Positions 22,226-34,073 of a stretch of DNA of 64,000 nucleotides are shown one piece after another. The notes beneath the pieces were generated by a model that ran no database searches, was not told the DNA's origin, and saw only the letters and a list, made by a program, of their open reading frames with translations. The stretch is from the NCBI RefSeq assembly GCF_030272615.1, contig NC_081405.1, positions 646,600,920 through 646,664,919 of the forward strand, given 5' to 3'. The DNA is from Cryptomeria japonica. Lineage: Eukaryota > Streptophyta > Pinopsida > Cupressales > Cupressaceae. The position numbers and the translations under genes are program-made. How positions within the stretch are numbered: the stretch's first letter is position 1; each line of letters starts with the position of its first letter.

Positions 22226-25107
22226 ATGGGGAGTAGTAGTCGTCAGAAGTCTAAACGCAAAAGAAAACTTTCAAATGACCAAGTTGAAGTGTATAGAGAA
22301 AGAGATAGAGAATGTCATAGGAGGAGAAGACAAGGTATGTTAAATATTGCTAATGTTACTTCAACTGAAGAGGAAATTGAAATTGAAAATGTGCCACAAG
22401 TTATTGAAAATGAAAATGTAAATTTTGAAAGTGAAAATATTGAAAATTTTGAAAATGTTGAAAGTGATAATGAAAATGCTCAAAATGTGGAAAATTTTGA
22501 CATAGGAGGTGAAAATGTGGAAAAATTTAACATTGAAGGTGGAATTGCCTCACCAAGTGAACCATATGTAACACCTAATTACTTTAGAAATGAAGACCCT
22601 CTCATGGATGAAAGACAAATTCCAAATCCAAGAACTTCAAGAACCCCAAAATGGTTATTTGAAATCGATGAGAACATTATTGCGAATGTTGAAGGCAAGA
22701 GGTCAACAAGAACCGTTCGATTGTGGGCTATAGAACTTTTCAACCAAATTTTTAGCAATAAGACATTGACCAAACAATGCCAACTCTTTGTTCAATTGCT
22801 AAAGATGATAAAGATGAGACCATTGCTAAAGAAATTGAAGATTTGTATGAACAAGAAGACAGAGAGAAACTCTGTTATTGCAAAAAATCTATTTGACGCT
22901 CTCAATTCTATTGGAAAGAATACCAAAGAAAGAGATAAGAGAGCCACTCGAAGAGTGATTACAACCTCCTTAGTAAGCCATCAATTGACGAAGGCTCATC
23001 AAATGAGACAAACTTGTGTTGATTTTAACATAAACCGTAAAACTTTGGATAGAGCACTTGCACGAAGACAAAGACTTGACGATCCACTTCAACAAGATAC
23101 ATGAGCATTTGGTGGGAGGCTTCCACGTGTTGATAGAAAGTTGACTGACAATGTGAAGGAAGAGATTCAACAATTTTGGCACTCTAATTCTAGAGTGTCA
23201 CCCAATGTAAAGGACGTTTTGAAATTAAGAATTGGCAACTGAGACCGCAAACCGCATCCCAAACATTTCTTGGAATCAAGCCAAACAATGTTGTACAATT
23301 TTTTTTGTGAATTACATCCAACTTTGCAAATATCACAAAGGGCCTTTGAATCTTTGAAACCATTTATACCTGTTGTTGCAAGTACCATGTGGAGTTTTCA
23401 ATGTACCATGAACTTTTATGTCATATTCGTTCTATGATGCATACTAATGAGATGTTGCAGGAGTGTGGTGAAATGCTATTTCTGAGATCATCAATAGACT
23501 TGCAAGATCTATTTTTATGCCCTAGAGATGATGGCTCCTATTTCTATAGAAATGATTGTTTGAATGAGAAGTGCTCAGAATGCGGTAGGTTGTCAAAGTT
23601 TGTTTCATGTTTTCATGAGGGCAGTGAACACGAGTTTGGAAATAATTATGTTGAGAAAAAAAGATACGAGACAGTGAAATATACTTTAAAGAGTGGAGGT
23701 GAAGGTTCTAGATGCGAATTAGTCTCAAGAGAAGTGAGTATTGCTGATTTCATTTTGGATTTTAAGGAAAATCTTTTCTACAAGTATGCAAGGCACACCC
23801 ATAGGTCTCAGTGGTTGGATCAATAGTTCGGGATGTGTAAGAACTCTTTCCCGATTGGCACTATTGTATTAGTGGTTGATTTTGCAGAGAGCTATACATT
23901 GCAACCATAGAATGAGGTATAGTCTCAGTATTACAATTCAGTCCAGATTGCTATTTTTGTTCACATTACATATAGACATGCTCCTGATAGTACAAAAGAG
24001 GACAGGAAAATAATCAGGGAGTATCATTTTTATATGAGTGATGATAGATCACACTCCTCCGAGTATGTGCAACATTCTTTCGAGAATTTTTTTGAATTCT
24101 TGCATGAGAAAGATATTGCAATTGACCGACATATAATATGGTCAGATAACTGTACGGGTCAATTCAAGAATGCGCATATGTTTTATTGGTTGAGTAGAAT
24201 GCATGTGGAGAGGCGTATACCTCATATTTGGCATTTTTTTGAGGTGGGGCATGGGAAGGGAGAGCATGATGGAGCAGGTGCATGTTTGAAGAGAGCTCTA
24301 GTTAAGGAGAAATTGAGGATTTCAGGTGCAAATTTCTCTAATGCACGTTTTATTATTGATTGGTGTAGTTCAGCATTGTCACATGGAGGTACTCTTGATT
24401 CAGTAGTGAGCAGATTCTTTTGGTTAGTTGAGGAGGGAACAGTGGGAGATAGATTGGATTGTCAAACAATTAAAGATTCTTCAAAGATGCATTCATTTCT
24501 TAGCTTAGATGCAAGTACATGGACCATTTGGACACGAGCATTGGCTTGTTTTTGTCAGAGTTGTGTTCGGTGTGATTGGGATCGGTGCGAGTCAAGTGAG
24601 TGGGTTGATACGTGGGTTCCCCACTATCTAACTCCTTTATCTCAAACAATATCCTTGTCAAACGATGAAATGGAAAGTTCACTTGAGTATGATTGTCTAT
24701 CAGATCTTGTATAGCCAAGACATGTTTTTGCAGTTGTTGCACCGCAAGGGAATGACGAGAGATCAAAATATTGGTTGGCACGATGTGTATAGGGAAAACA
24801 AAAGCTAACACAACCAGTGATAGATGATGATGGGTTCACATATCCTATAGGTTCAGTTGTTGTTGTGGGAACTTGGTTGCGAACATACATGATTAGAAAG
24901 AATGGGGCATACTCGCATTTGAAGACTATGAGAGACACAAAATCGTTATAATGTATTCACACCTTATTATAGCTACAAATGTCAAGTTGCTGAAGCATCA
25001 GGCAAAACCGAAGACCAAAGAGTTATGGACAGTGACTACTGCTGATCATGAAGCAATACTGGATACTCTTAAACAAAGAGATGACCCTTCAGGCACACTT
25101 GAGTAGT
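22226..25107 (+). pseudogene. transposase of the DNA transposon (DDE type, Sola-like?)
   Basis: Start chosen at MGSSSRQKSKRKRK (22226). A basic, then Asn/Glu-rich N-terminus is followed by a conserved-looking region (NTKERDKRATRRVITT, LDRALARRQRLDD) and a Cys pair (NEKCSECG). The catalytic-type core has VDFAESY (about 23875), WSDNCTGQFKN (about 24140) and GHGKGEHDGAGACLKRAL (about 24247). Invertebrate and plant transposon proteins with the series DFxENY / SDxxxxQFKN / HGKGxxDGxG are known to me, and I associate them with Sola-like DDE elements from memory only. The gene is dead: stops at about 23102, 23240, 23826, 23908, 23920, 24712 and 24790, plus frame changes near 22770-22890, 23390 and 24950. 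The last piece ends at TAG about 25105. Confidence 0.7.
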
Positions 25108-26957
25108 AGGTCTTTAATGGTGCCTTATTTTTTTAATCATGCATTTCATTTCAAACAATGATCATTAAACCTTAATGTTCAAGTTTGTTACGTGTATATT
25201 AAGGGTGTGTTCAAAATGCAGGTCTATTGATGAACGTTTTTTTTTTTGGCAACATGGTTTTTGCATGCGCATAGCGAGTACACTCGATATAATTGGAAGG
25301 GACGTATTTTTGCAACACGACTTATTATCATGCATTTGATGAGCTTTACAATTTTTGTTATTAGACAACACTATTTGATAATTTTTTATGATATAATTAT
25401 TGCATAACCTTTATGCTCATGAAGGTCTTTTTTGATGATATACAACAGTATCACATTATGATTTTTGCGTCAACATAGTGGGTTCTGTTGATATAATTCG
25501 AAGGGACGTATTTTTATGGTATATAATCCCACCTTTTCATTTATTATCATTCATTTCAGTTGAAGTGATTGTCATAAATCCTTTATGTTCATCCATGCAT
25601 TTTATGTGTAGACTAACAATTCTTAAAAATACGGGTTCATGCTAGATCATTCATCATTGACAAGACCCTCTCTTGGTGATGGTACATATTCCTTTGTGCA
25701 TTAATGAGATTAAATTGTGGGTCTTGTTGTGTTTATTATCATGAAGATGATTCAAATGCATGTGGCCAGGACACATCTGCAGTGGATCAAATTGTCATTA
25801 CAGATGATCTATTGAATCAAACATTTGACATTGATGGTCAAGGTGGTATGTTGAATCAAACATTTGACATTTGACATTTGTTAATGTTGGGCCTTCAACA
25901 TCAACACCTACTAGTCAAGGTGGTCATCGAACTTTCACTAAGCTAACCTTGTCTATTTTTATTCATTAATGGTTTATAAAATAAAGTCAGTTAGATTTTG
26001 GCAATTGAATAACATTGTTTCATTTTTAGACACTGACATCAGATGCACCTAATATTCTCTCCACAATGGAGCATGGTGTTCTCTAGCAATAGCATCTTTG
26101 ATGCTTTTGATAGTAGTATGAGTCAGATTAGTAAATTTCTAATTTGATGCTTCCCACAGGGCTTTGCAACTTCAGATTGTGAGTGTGCCCCTGTTAAAAA
26201 TGAATTGTACTTTAATCGACATAGATGGTCTATGATGGCTTTTTTGTAAGACTATATGGTTTTATTACATATATTGTCCTTTAATCGACATATAACAATA
26301 TCCAAGTGGTGGTTGGCATGAGCTTGAATATGGTAAGTTGTATGCATCTTGAAGTGGAATATGATATGTTGTATACATCTTGAAGTTGAAATTTGATTAG
26401 ACTTTGTCAGCATTTGATGAATCATAAATGTCATTTCATTATTAATCTTGTGAGTGTGAGGTGTAGGAATAAATATCAATTACTTTGAAAGTCATGGATG
26501 GTTGTCCTGATATGATAAACACCACATGGTTGTGCCTTATGAAGAAAAGCTGAACAGATAATAACTAATTGAGAACATCAATTCAAATCCATAATATAGA
26601 GGATACTAATAACAGATCTTTGTATATTTATTTTTTCTAATAATGAAATAGGTACAACTGTATTGAGATAAAATGAAGCTTTTCTCTCATATGAAGATGT
26701 CACATTGGCAAATTGGTCTTTATTATAATACACAAGACATAAGTAAAATCAAAACGCTCTCATCAAATCCTTCCAGATTCTATGTTAACTTGTGACTCAT
26801 TAGTGTATGCTGGGGGAGGGAAGAGTGTGTGGCTTCAGGGTACAATTTTGGACTTGAACCATATTGCATAAATCTCAAGGCTTCAACTTGATTATCATTA
26901 AAGGTTTCTGATTGTTTACAAAATATCTCTTCATATCCCTTCATGGATGTCACATGC
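25108..26957. other. transposon interior, mostly non-coding
   Basis: Apart from the possible exons at 25745-26086 I see no gene. Two diverged repeats containing GATATAATT-GAAGGGACGTATTTTT (25290 and 25494) are spaced about 205 bp apart, and related ATGCATTTCATTT pieces lie near 25140, 25333 and 25550. Confidence 0.4.
25745..26086 (+). pseudogene. possible downstream exons of the transposase gene
   Basis: Protein-like reading resumes after 25745 (SNACGQDTSAVDQIVITDD, then two LLNQTFDI/MLNQTFDI repeats and VGPSTSTPTSQGGHRTF). A last candidate exon follows a TTTTTAG acceptor at 26029 and ends at TAG 26084-26086. It may be the C-terminal tail of the transposase after introns. Weak evidence. Confidence 0.3.
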
Positions 26958-29528
26958 GTAGGGTATGACCTCGAGCGTTCGATTGAGTGGGGGGGAAAAA
27001 TAGGAGCATGCGTAGGGTAATTATGCCTAACTCAACATGTCAGAGCCGACGGTTCGTCATCGCGACGAGCAGAACGAGAAATCGGCCATGCGACAACTTT
27101 CCATTGAGTGAGACTGATGATTTTTTCGCCAACCAAAAAATTGTTGCCCTAATAAAACCATAGGGCAACTTGAAAAACCAAGATAGGCTTTTATAGGGAC
27201 CTCTCTCGTGGCCCCGTAGGTTCAAACGAATCATTTGAAAGTGCCACGGATTCTGAGTTAGGGCCCATCAAAGTTTGACAATTTTGAACACTTAGGGCAC
27301 TCAAGGGACGACACCGGTAGGGTATGACCCCGAGCGTTCGATCAAGTGGGGGGGCAAAATAGGAGCATGCGTAGAGTAATAATACCTAAATGGACATATT
27401 GGAGCTGATGGTTCATCATCGTGACGAGCAGAACGAGAAATCGACCATGCGACAACATTCCATTGAGTGAGATTGATGATTTTTTTGCCAACTGAAAAAT
27501 TGCTGCCCTAATAAAATCGTAGGGCAACTTGAAATACCGAGATAGGCTTTTGTAGGGACCTCTCTCATGGCCCCGTAGGTTCAAATAGATCATTCACAGG
27601 TGCCATGGATTCCGAGTTAGGGCCCGTCAAAGTTTGACAATTTTGAGCACTTAGGGTGCTAAAGGGAAGACGCCGGTAGGGTATGACCCTGAGCGTTCGA
27701 TCGAGTGGGGGGGCAAAAAAGGAGCATGCGTAGGGTAATTATGCCTAACTCAACATGTCAGAGCTGACGGTTCGTTATTGCGACGAGCAGAACGAGAAAT
27801 CGGCCACGCAACAACATTCCATTGAGTGAGACTGACGATTTTTTCACCAACCGAAAAATTGCTGCCCTAATAAAACTGTAGGGCAACTTGAAAAACTGAG
27901 ATAGGATTTTGTAGGGACCTCTCTCATGGCCCTGTAGGTTCAAATAGATCATTAGAAAGTGCCACGGATTATGAGTTAGGGCCCATCAAAGTTTGACAAT
28001 TTTGAGCACTTAGGGCGCTCAAGGGACGACGCCGATAGGGTATGACCCCGAGCGTTCGATCGAGTGGGGGAGCAAAATAGGAGCATGTGTAGGGTAATAA
28101 TTCCTAACTAGACATGTCAAAGCTGACGGTTCATCATTGCGATGAGCATAACGAGAAATCGACCATGCGACAACATTCCATTGAGTGAGACTGACGATTT
28201 TTTCGCCAACCGAAAAATTGCTGCCCTAATAAAACTGTAGGGAAACTTGAAATACCGAGATAGGCTTTTGTAGGGACCTCTCTCATGGCCCCATAGGTTC
28301 AAACAGATCATTTGCAGGTGCCATGGATTCTGAGTTAGGGCCCATCAAAGTTTGACAATTTTGAGCACTTAGGGTGCTAAAGGGATGACGCTGGTAGGGT
28401 ATGACCCCGAGCGTTTGATTGAGTGGGGGCGCAAAAAAGGAGCATGCGTAGGGTAATTATACCTAACTCAACATGTCAGAGCTGACGGTTCATCATCACA
28501 ACGAGCAGAACGAGAAATTGACCACGCGACAACATTCGATTGAGTGAGACTAACGATTTTTTCGCCAACCGAAAAATTGCTGCCCTAATAAAACCGTAGG
28601 GCAACTTGAAAAAATAAGATAGGCTTTTGTAGGGACCTCTCTCATGGCCCCATAGGTTCAAATAGATCATTTAAAGGTGCCACGGATTCTGAGTTAGGGC
28701 TCGTCAAATTTTGACAATTTTGAGCACTTAGGGCGCTCAAGGGATGACGCCGGTAGGGTATGACCCCGAGCGTTCGATCAAGGGGGGGGGGGGAAATAGG
28801 AGCATGCGTAGGGTAATAATGCCTAACTAGACATGTCAGAGCCGACGGTTCATCATTGCGATGAGCAGAATGAGAAATCGACCATGCGACAACATTCCAT
28901 TGAGTGAGATTGACGATTTTTTCGCCAACGAAAAAATTGCTGCCCTAATAAAACCATAGGGCAACTTGAAATACTGAGATAGGATTTTGTAGGGACCCCT
29001 CTCGTGGCCCTGTAGGTTCAAATGGATCATTTGCAGGTGCCATGGATTCCGAGTTAGGGCCCATCAAAGTTTGATAATTTTGAGCACTTAGGGCGCTCAA
29101 GGGACAACACCGGTAGGGTATGACCCCGAGCATTCGATCAAGTGGGGGTGCAAAACATGACCATGCATAGGGTAATTATGCCTAACTGGACATGTCGAAG
29201 TTGACGGTTCGTCATTGCGATGAGATGAACGAGAAATTGGCCACGCGACAACATTCAATTGAGTGATGACGATTTTTTTGCTAACCAAAAAATTGCTGCC
29301 CTAATAAAACCGTAGGGAAACTTGAAAAAACAAGATAGGCTTTTGTAGGGACCCCTCTCGTGGCCCCGAAGGTTCAAATAGATCATTCACAAGTGCCAGG
29401 GATTTCGAGTTAGGGCCCGTACGTGTTTGACAATTTTGAGCACTTAGGGCGCTCAAGGGATGACGCCGGTAGGGTATGACCTCGAGCATTCGATCGAGTG
29501 GGGGGGCAAAATAGGAGCATGCGTAGGG
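26958..29528. repeat. tandem array of a 359-bp unit
   Basis: Seven complete units and a partial eighth. Taking GTAGGGTATGACC as phase, units start at 26958, 27317, 27676, 28035, 28394, 28753, 29113 and 29470 (spacing 359, 359, 359, 359, 359, 360, 357). Units differ by scattered substitutions. A 64-codon minus-strand frame (GHERGPYK...) is open in six units, but its differences include many amino-acid changes, so I treat it as non-coding. Confidence 0.96.
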
Positions 29529-29705
29529 TATTGTTCATTAAATGAATTGTATTGTTCATTGAATTAATTGTATTGTATTGTTGATTAAATGAATTATATT
29601 GTTCATTAAATAAATTGTATTGTATTGTTCATTAAATGAATTATATTGTTCATTATAAAACAACACTTACGATGAAATGGAATGAATTGTATTGTTCATT
29701 AAATA
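29529..29705. repeat. short tandem repeat TTGTTCATTAAATGAATTGTA
   Basis: Five to six imperfect copies of an AT-rich unit of about 20-45 bp (TTCATTAAATGAATT is itself palindromic), directly after the 359-bp array. Confidence 0.85.
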
Positions 29706-29972
29706 TCCATTATTAACCATTGTTAATTATTGGAATGAAGATTAAAGATTTCCATGATAACACCACGCACAGATGAGCAATAATTTATATGATCGAATAT
29801 CAACTTCTGTATATATAAAAATGTCAAATGATTACAAATGTATGTCCATACACAAATATGGCATAAACGCCAACTAAAACAAAATGTATGTCTAAATATG
29901 TGAATGTATGTCCATATACAAAATATACATGCCAACTAGACATGTAAGCATCCCAATACTATCTATAACATC

Positions 29973-31875
29973 CTAAGCTGCTAATGGATCATCAAAATTG
30001 ATCCTCTTCACCGCACTGCTCGGCTCTAAAGGATCCTGCACAAGAAAAACAAACCATGATTAATATTAGTTATATTATATAATTCACATTCAAAAAGTTA
30101 ACATAAAAATGAACTATTCATGTTTACCTCATCTCCACGTTTTCTCTTCAGCTTTGCAAGACTCTTGATGTATGTCTTGGGTAGAGGAGGTATGTTTTGA
30201 ATATTTTGATACACAACCTACATATGTTCAGAAACATGACATTGATACAAGTTAGCATATAATTGTCACTGATAATAACAAATTATATCTACTAATCAAA
30301 TAATAAAATAAAAACACATCTACTCGAGGCATCTCTTCTTCTTCTTCAGGTATACTGGGTGTAATCATCAAGGATGTGAAGCCAAGAGTTCTCTGTATAT
30401 ATACATAACAAGTATATGAAACTATCAATCTATGTCTAAACATGTATAATCACTATAAGTTATTTAAACTATTCATTCAATCATATTTGCATTCAATTAC
30501 CTTTCCCTTGTCTCCAATTGCACTACCAGATCCTAGATCACACTGCACCGCACTCGTGCTGCTTGTGCCCTACAAGAGTAAAATAAGATATACATGCAAG
30601 TTACTACATAATCTAATTAATACAAATATAAATGATGAGCATGTATGTACAATAAAATACAAACGACTAGGTGAAATAATATATGTACCGTCAACCTATC
30701 CAGGCCAAATGAAATGGCCGACAAGGTGCCCTCCTGAATCTATCTCAACTCATCCTCGGTCATCAACTATTAAATAGACCATGTAAATAAAAATTAGTAC
30801 TTAATATTATCTAATTTATAAATATTTAATTAAAATATAACATGAACTGTGAAAATACAAATCTTACCACTACATCATCAATGTATGATGATGGTGCCTC
30901 CTCGCCTCTAGCATGTGAGGACTCCCCAGGGTATCCTCCAGTCTGTGTAATAACATCTGGTGCATCATGCACCTCATAATCTGCACTGTCCACAGGAGGA
31001 TCAATGGGCTGTCCAACTGGACCCAAGCATACGTGCCCACACATGACACAACTATGGGGCATGCATATGTGTGGAGCCGAGGATGACGTGTCATCGACAC
31101 CAGATGCACCGCTACCATCAAGAGTAGGCTGAGCTACTGACGCAACTTGAGAAACCAAATGGCTACTCAAAGAGTGAATAGCTAATATGGTCTGTGAAGC
31201 CGCCTCACAAATGATATCAGGATGTTGAATTGTAGGTGGGGGATCAATAGGAGGAGGGAGGACATATGGGCCCTGGACTACTCTGATTGCCCCAGGTCTA
31301 TTTTGGGGCATACCTAAACCTACACCCTAGAAAGGTTGGATGTCAAAGTAGTTCACATGTTTGTGTAAAACAAACTCAACATACAATTTTTTTATGAAAT
31401 AGAAGGGGATATCAAGATTGTTGTTGGGTGGTTTGTCAAAAACCATCCACCAATGATCCCAAAAATTTTTCACAATCCCATCATTTGTGCACCATTTGAT
31501 AGAAAGTTTTGTTTTTTTGGGATCTATGGGTTGACCAGTACGGGGATTGACAAACAATGAGGCGATTTCAACTTTGGATATCTCAAGATCCTTGATATCC
31601 TTATACGACAGGCCATCTGCATATTTTTCCTTCAAAGAATCTCGCCACAAAAGGGCGGCATCATGATCCTCAGTCATGGTTTCCATACTTTTTACGCTCG
31701 ACATGAGAGGATCAAACAATGGGTTTAGATGAGGGATCCTATGATATACTTCTGCAATCCCCCTCAATTCATTCAAATTTTGTGCAATCAAATCTTGAAT
31801 TGAGGGGGGGTTTGGCAAATGAGGGTTTGGTTGTTGCAGTTGTGGTTGGTCAATGTTTTCATTGTTATCTCCCAT
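29973..31875 (-). CDS. transposon accessory gene, six exons, function unknown
   Basis: Minus-strand gene. Exons are 31875-30868, 30766-30689, 30569-30501, 30392-30318, 30217-30128 and 30035-29973. Every intron is GT-AG and every junction falls between codons (phase 0), giving 460 codons to a TAG. The N-terminus (MGDNNENIDQPQLQQPNPHL) is Gln/Pro/Asn-rich. A compact globular part follows (LWRDSLKEKYADGLSYKDIK, then NPRTGQPIDPKKTKLSIKWC, NFWDHWWMVFDKPP). A Pro/Ser-rich middle includes Cys/His pairs (HICMPHSCVMCGHVC), and the tail is Lys/Arg-rich (LPKTYIKSLAKLKRKRGDE). Two in-frame TAG codons (31327-31329 and in exon 2) probably mark decay. It lies convergent to the transposase inside the same TIRs, so a transposition-related or DNA-binding role is inferred from position only. 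No family recognised. Confidence 0.6.
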
Positions 31876-32090
31876 TTTTAACCTAATTGAATGTAAACAA
31901 TTAAATTTAGTTAACAAATTTAAACAATCAGGTATTTGATTTTAAAAAACCTAGTTTTCATGAAAAAATACCATATTTTCAATGAAAAATTAAATAAACA
32001 TTCACACAAAATACAAAAAATGAATGAAAATGATTCAAAACGACAAAATTCTTACCTTTAAATCTATTTTTTAGCAATTTTTTGTCAAAA

Positions 32091-32250
32091 CACTGGATAT
32101 CGGATGGAGCGGATATCGGATTTTGACGAATTCGCGCGACCCGTGAGTTAAAAATGACTCACGAGACTGTCATTGTCGAAATATAAAAGTCTCAAAAAAT
32201 TGGATATTCGATTTTTATCGAATATCCGATTTCAACACTTAAATTATTTT
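32091..32250. repeat. ATCGGATATCGGAT palindromic motifs, left side of AT island
   Basis: Contains GGATATCGGAT twice within 25 bp, then GGATATTCGATTTTTATCGAATATCCGAT, a perfect-looking inverted pair. The same motif family brackets the other island at 19474-19590 and 21868-22026. Between them lies a GTGAGTTAAAAATGACTCAC palindrome (32142-32161). Confidence 0.85.
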
Positions 32251-33130
32251 TAAATAACATATATAATATAATAATATATTATATAATATAATAATATATT
32301 ATATAATATATTATATAATATAATAATATATTATATAATATATTATTATATTATATAATACGTATTGTATTATATTATATATATTATAATATACAATATA
32401 ATATAATATAATATAATATAATATTATATTATATATAATATAATATTATATTATATATAATATAATATTATATTATATATAATATTATATTATATTATAT
32501 ATAATATAATATTATATTATATATAATATTATATTATATATAATATTATATTATATTATATATAATATAATATTATATTATATATAATATTATATTATAT
32601 TATATATAATATAATATTATATTATATTATGTTATAATATATAATATAATATAATATAATATTATATAATATAATATTATATTATATAATATAATATTAT
32701 ATTATATAATATAATATTATATTATATAATATAATATAATATTATATAATATAATATTATATTACATAATATAATATTATATAATATAATATTATATTAT
32801 ATAATATAATATTATATAATATAATATTATATAATATTATATATAATATTATATAATATAATATAATATTATAATATATAATATAATACAATATTATACA
32901 ATATATAATATTATATAATACGTATTATATTATATTATATTATATTATATTATATTATATTATATTATATATAATACAATATTATATAATATATAATATA
33001 ATATTATATAATATATAATATAATATAATATTATATTATATTATATTATATTATGTTATAATATATAATATAATATTATATTATATTATATAATATAATA
33101 TTGTATTATATAATACGTAACCTATAATAT
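32246..33130. repeat. AT satellite (TATAATATAATATTATAT)n
   Basis: Nearly 900 bp of only A and T with rare G or C, built from TATAATATAATAT and ATATTATATTATA steps that are self-complementary. Repeated internal periods of about 50 bp are visible around 32430-32620. Confidence 0.97.
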
Positions 33131-33156
33131 ATTTTTTAAATTAAAATTACAAATAA

Positions 33157-33215
33157 AAATCGGATATCGAATAAAATCCGATATTTGATTTTATTTGATA
33201 TCCGATTTGCATAGG
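33157..33215. repeat. ATCGGATATCGAAT motifs, right side of AT island
   Basis: AATCGGATATCGAATAAAAT, then further ATCCGATATTTGAT- and TTTGATATCCGATTT-type copies. They close the AT island just before the transposon's right end. A nearby CTAGGCCAAGGTGT ... ACACCTAGGCCAAG local inverted repeat lies at 33222-33255. Confidence 0.8.
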
Positions 33216-33321
33216 TAATTACTAGGCCAAGGTGTACTAACACCTAGGCCAAGCAAAAAGTCAACACGGTTTTTCACGTTTTTAGGTGAGTGAAGAAGGC
33301 TATTTTTTTCACATCGCCACT

Positions 33322-33345
33322 TTTTGGCCCCCCTTGATCCTGCAC
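33322..33345 (-). repeat. right terminal inverted repeat of the DNA transposon
   Basis: The plus strand ends ...CCTTGATCCTGCAC, the inverse of the left end. LINE coding sequence resumes at 33346. Confidence 0.8.
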
Positions 33346-34073
33346 TAACCCTACCACCATTTGTGGGACTGAGCTGCGTTAATTGTGGGCACAGTTTGGA
33401 GCGTCATTGTCTCAATATGTTCATCTCAGAGGAAGAAATCTGCGGGGCAATCATCTCCTTGGTGGACTGTTCTTTGAACTTGGAGCGGCATTGGTGTGAT
33501 GGGCTAGTATATGGAGCAGTAATTACTCCCATTGTAGACATCCTAAAGTCGCGGGTGGAAGGTGTTGGCTTGATGCAGGGTTTTGTCAACCCAATCAACA
33601 TACATGCTGTAGCGGACGCCATCTTCAAGCTTAGGGAAGGAACCAAGGAGAGTATCTTAAGGTTGTATTTCAAGCCTGCTGAGAGTTCTTCTTCTACTTC
33701 AGATTCAAAGGACTCATCAGAGAACAACCATTCAGAAGAAGAAGGTGTCGAAGGGTCAGTAAATGAGAGCGAGGTAGAAGAGGGTGTTGATGAGGCAGAA
33801 GAAGAGGGTGTGACAGACATGACAGATTCAGAGCTCGAAGAGGGTGATGTGGATCCTGCAAAGGAGGCTCATGGAGATGACCAGAGAAGGATAGCTCGGT
33901 TCACAAGAGAGGCATGGCACAAGTTCAAAGCAGGAGTGATGAATGACAACCTCGACAGCTTCGGGATGCTGCTAGAATCAGAGGATTGGTGGCTTTCCGA
34001 GGGATCTACCGATAATCTCCTTAGCATTGGGGAGGCAGTATTGGTCATCCTTCGCTTTATCAGACAAAGCTAG
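33346..34073 (+). CDS. LINE distal reading frame, right half (acidic C-terminus)
   Basis: About 242 uninterrupted codons from the transposon edge to TAG (34071-34073). The in-frame TTG at 33324 lies inside the transposon's right TIR, so it is not the true start. A Cys/His cluster (CVNCGHSLERHC) opens the segment. A Ser/Glu/Asp-rich acidic stretch of roughly 70 residues follows (SSSSTSDSKDSSENNHSEEE onward), then a Trp-containing end (WHKFKAGV, EDWWLSEG). It lies downstream of RNase H in the same element and just upstream of its 3' UTR. I recognise no family. An acidic extra domain is not part of the usual plant L1 layout. Confidence 0.5.

Larger units (their letters stand above)
11861..33345. 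mobile_element. large DNA transposon with two genes and satellite islands
   Basis: Both ends carry an inverted repeat: 11861 begins GTGCAGGATCATGG and the reverse complement of the 33345 end begins GTGCAGGATCAAGG. Over 24 bp the arms match at 21 positions. Flanks are AGTAAT on the left and TAACCC on the right, so a 4-bp TSD TAAT/TAAC with one change is possible but not proved. Without the copia insertion the element is about 14.75 kb. Contents from left to right: subterminal non-coding DNA, an inverted-arm satellite island (19466-22033), a plus-strand transposase pseudogene (22226-25107 and perhaps to 26086), a 359-bp tandem array, a minus-strand six-exon gene (31875-29973), and an AT satellite island (32091-33220). 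Transposase motifs recall Sola-like DDE elements. The superfamily is not settled. Confidence 0.8.

Noticed and set aside
27040-29030. 64-codon minus-strand frames (GHERGPYK...) in the 359-bp units
   Set aside because: Open in most units, but differences are mainly amino-acid changing and there is no start context or homology I recognise. Kept only as a note under the satellite.
29723-30443. Short minus-strand frames at 29723-29935 and 30252-30443
   Set aside because: The first lies beyond the accessory gene's stop; the second runs through intron sequence. Only the splice-consistent exons were kept.
33404-33820. 138-codon minus-strand Ser/Pro-rich frame
   Set aside because: Antisense of the acidic Glu/Ser stretch of the LINE distal frame.
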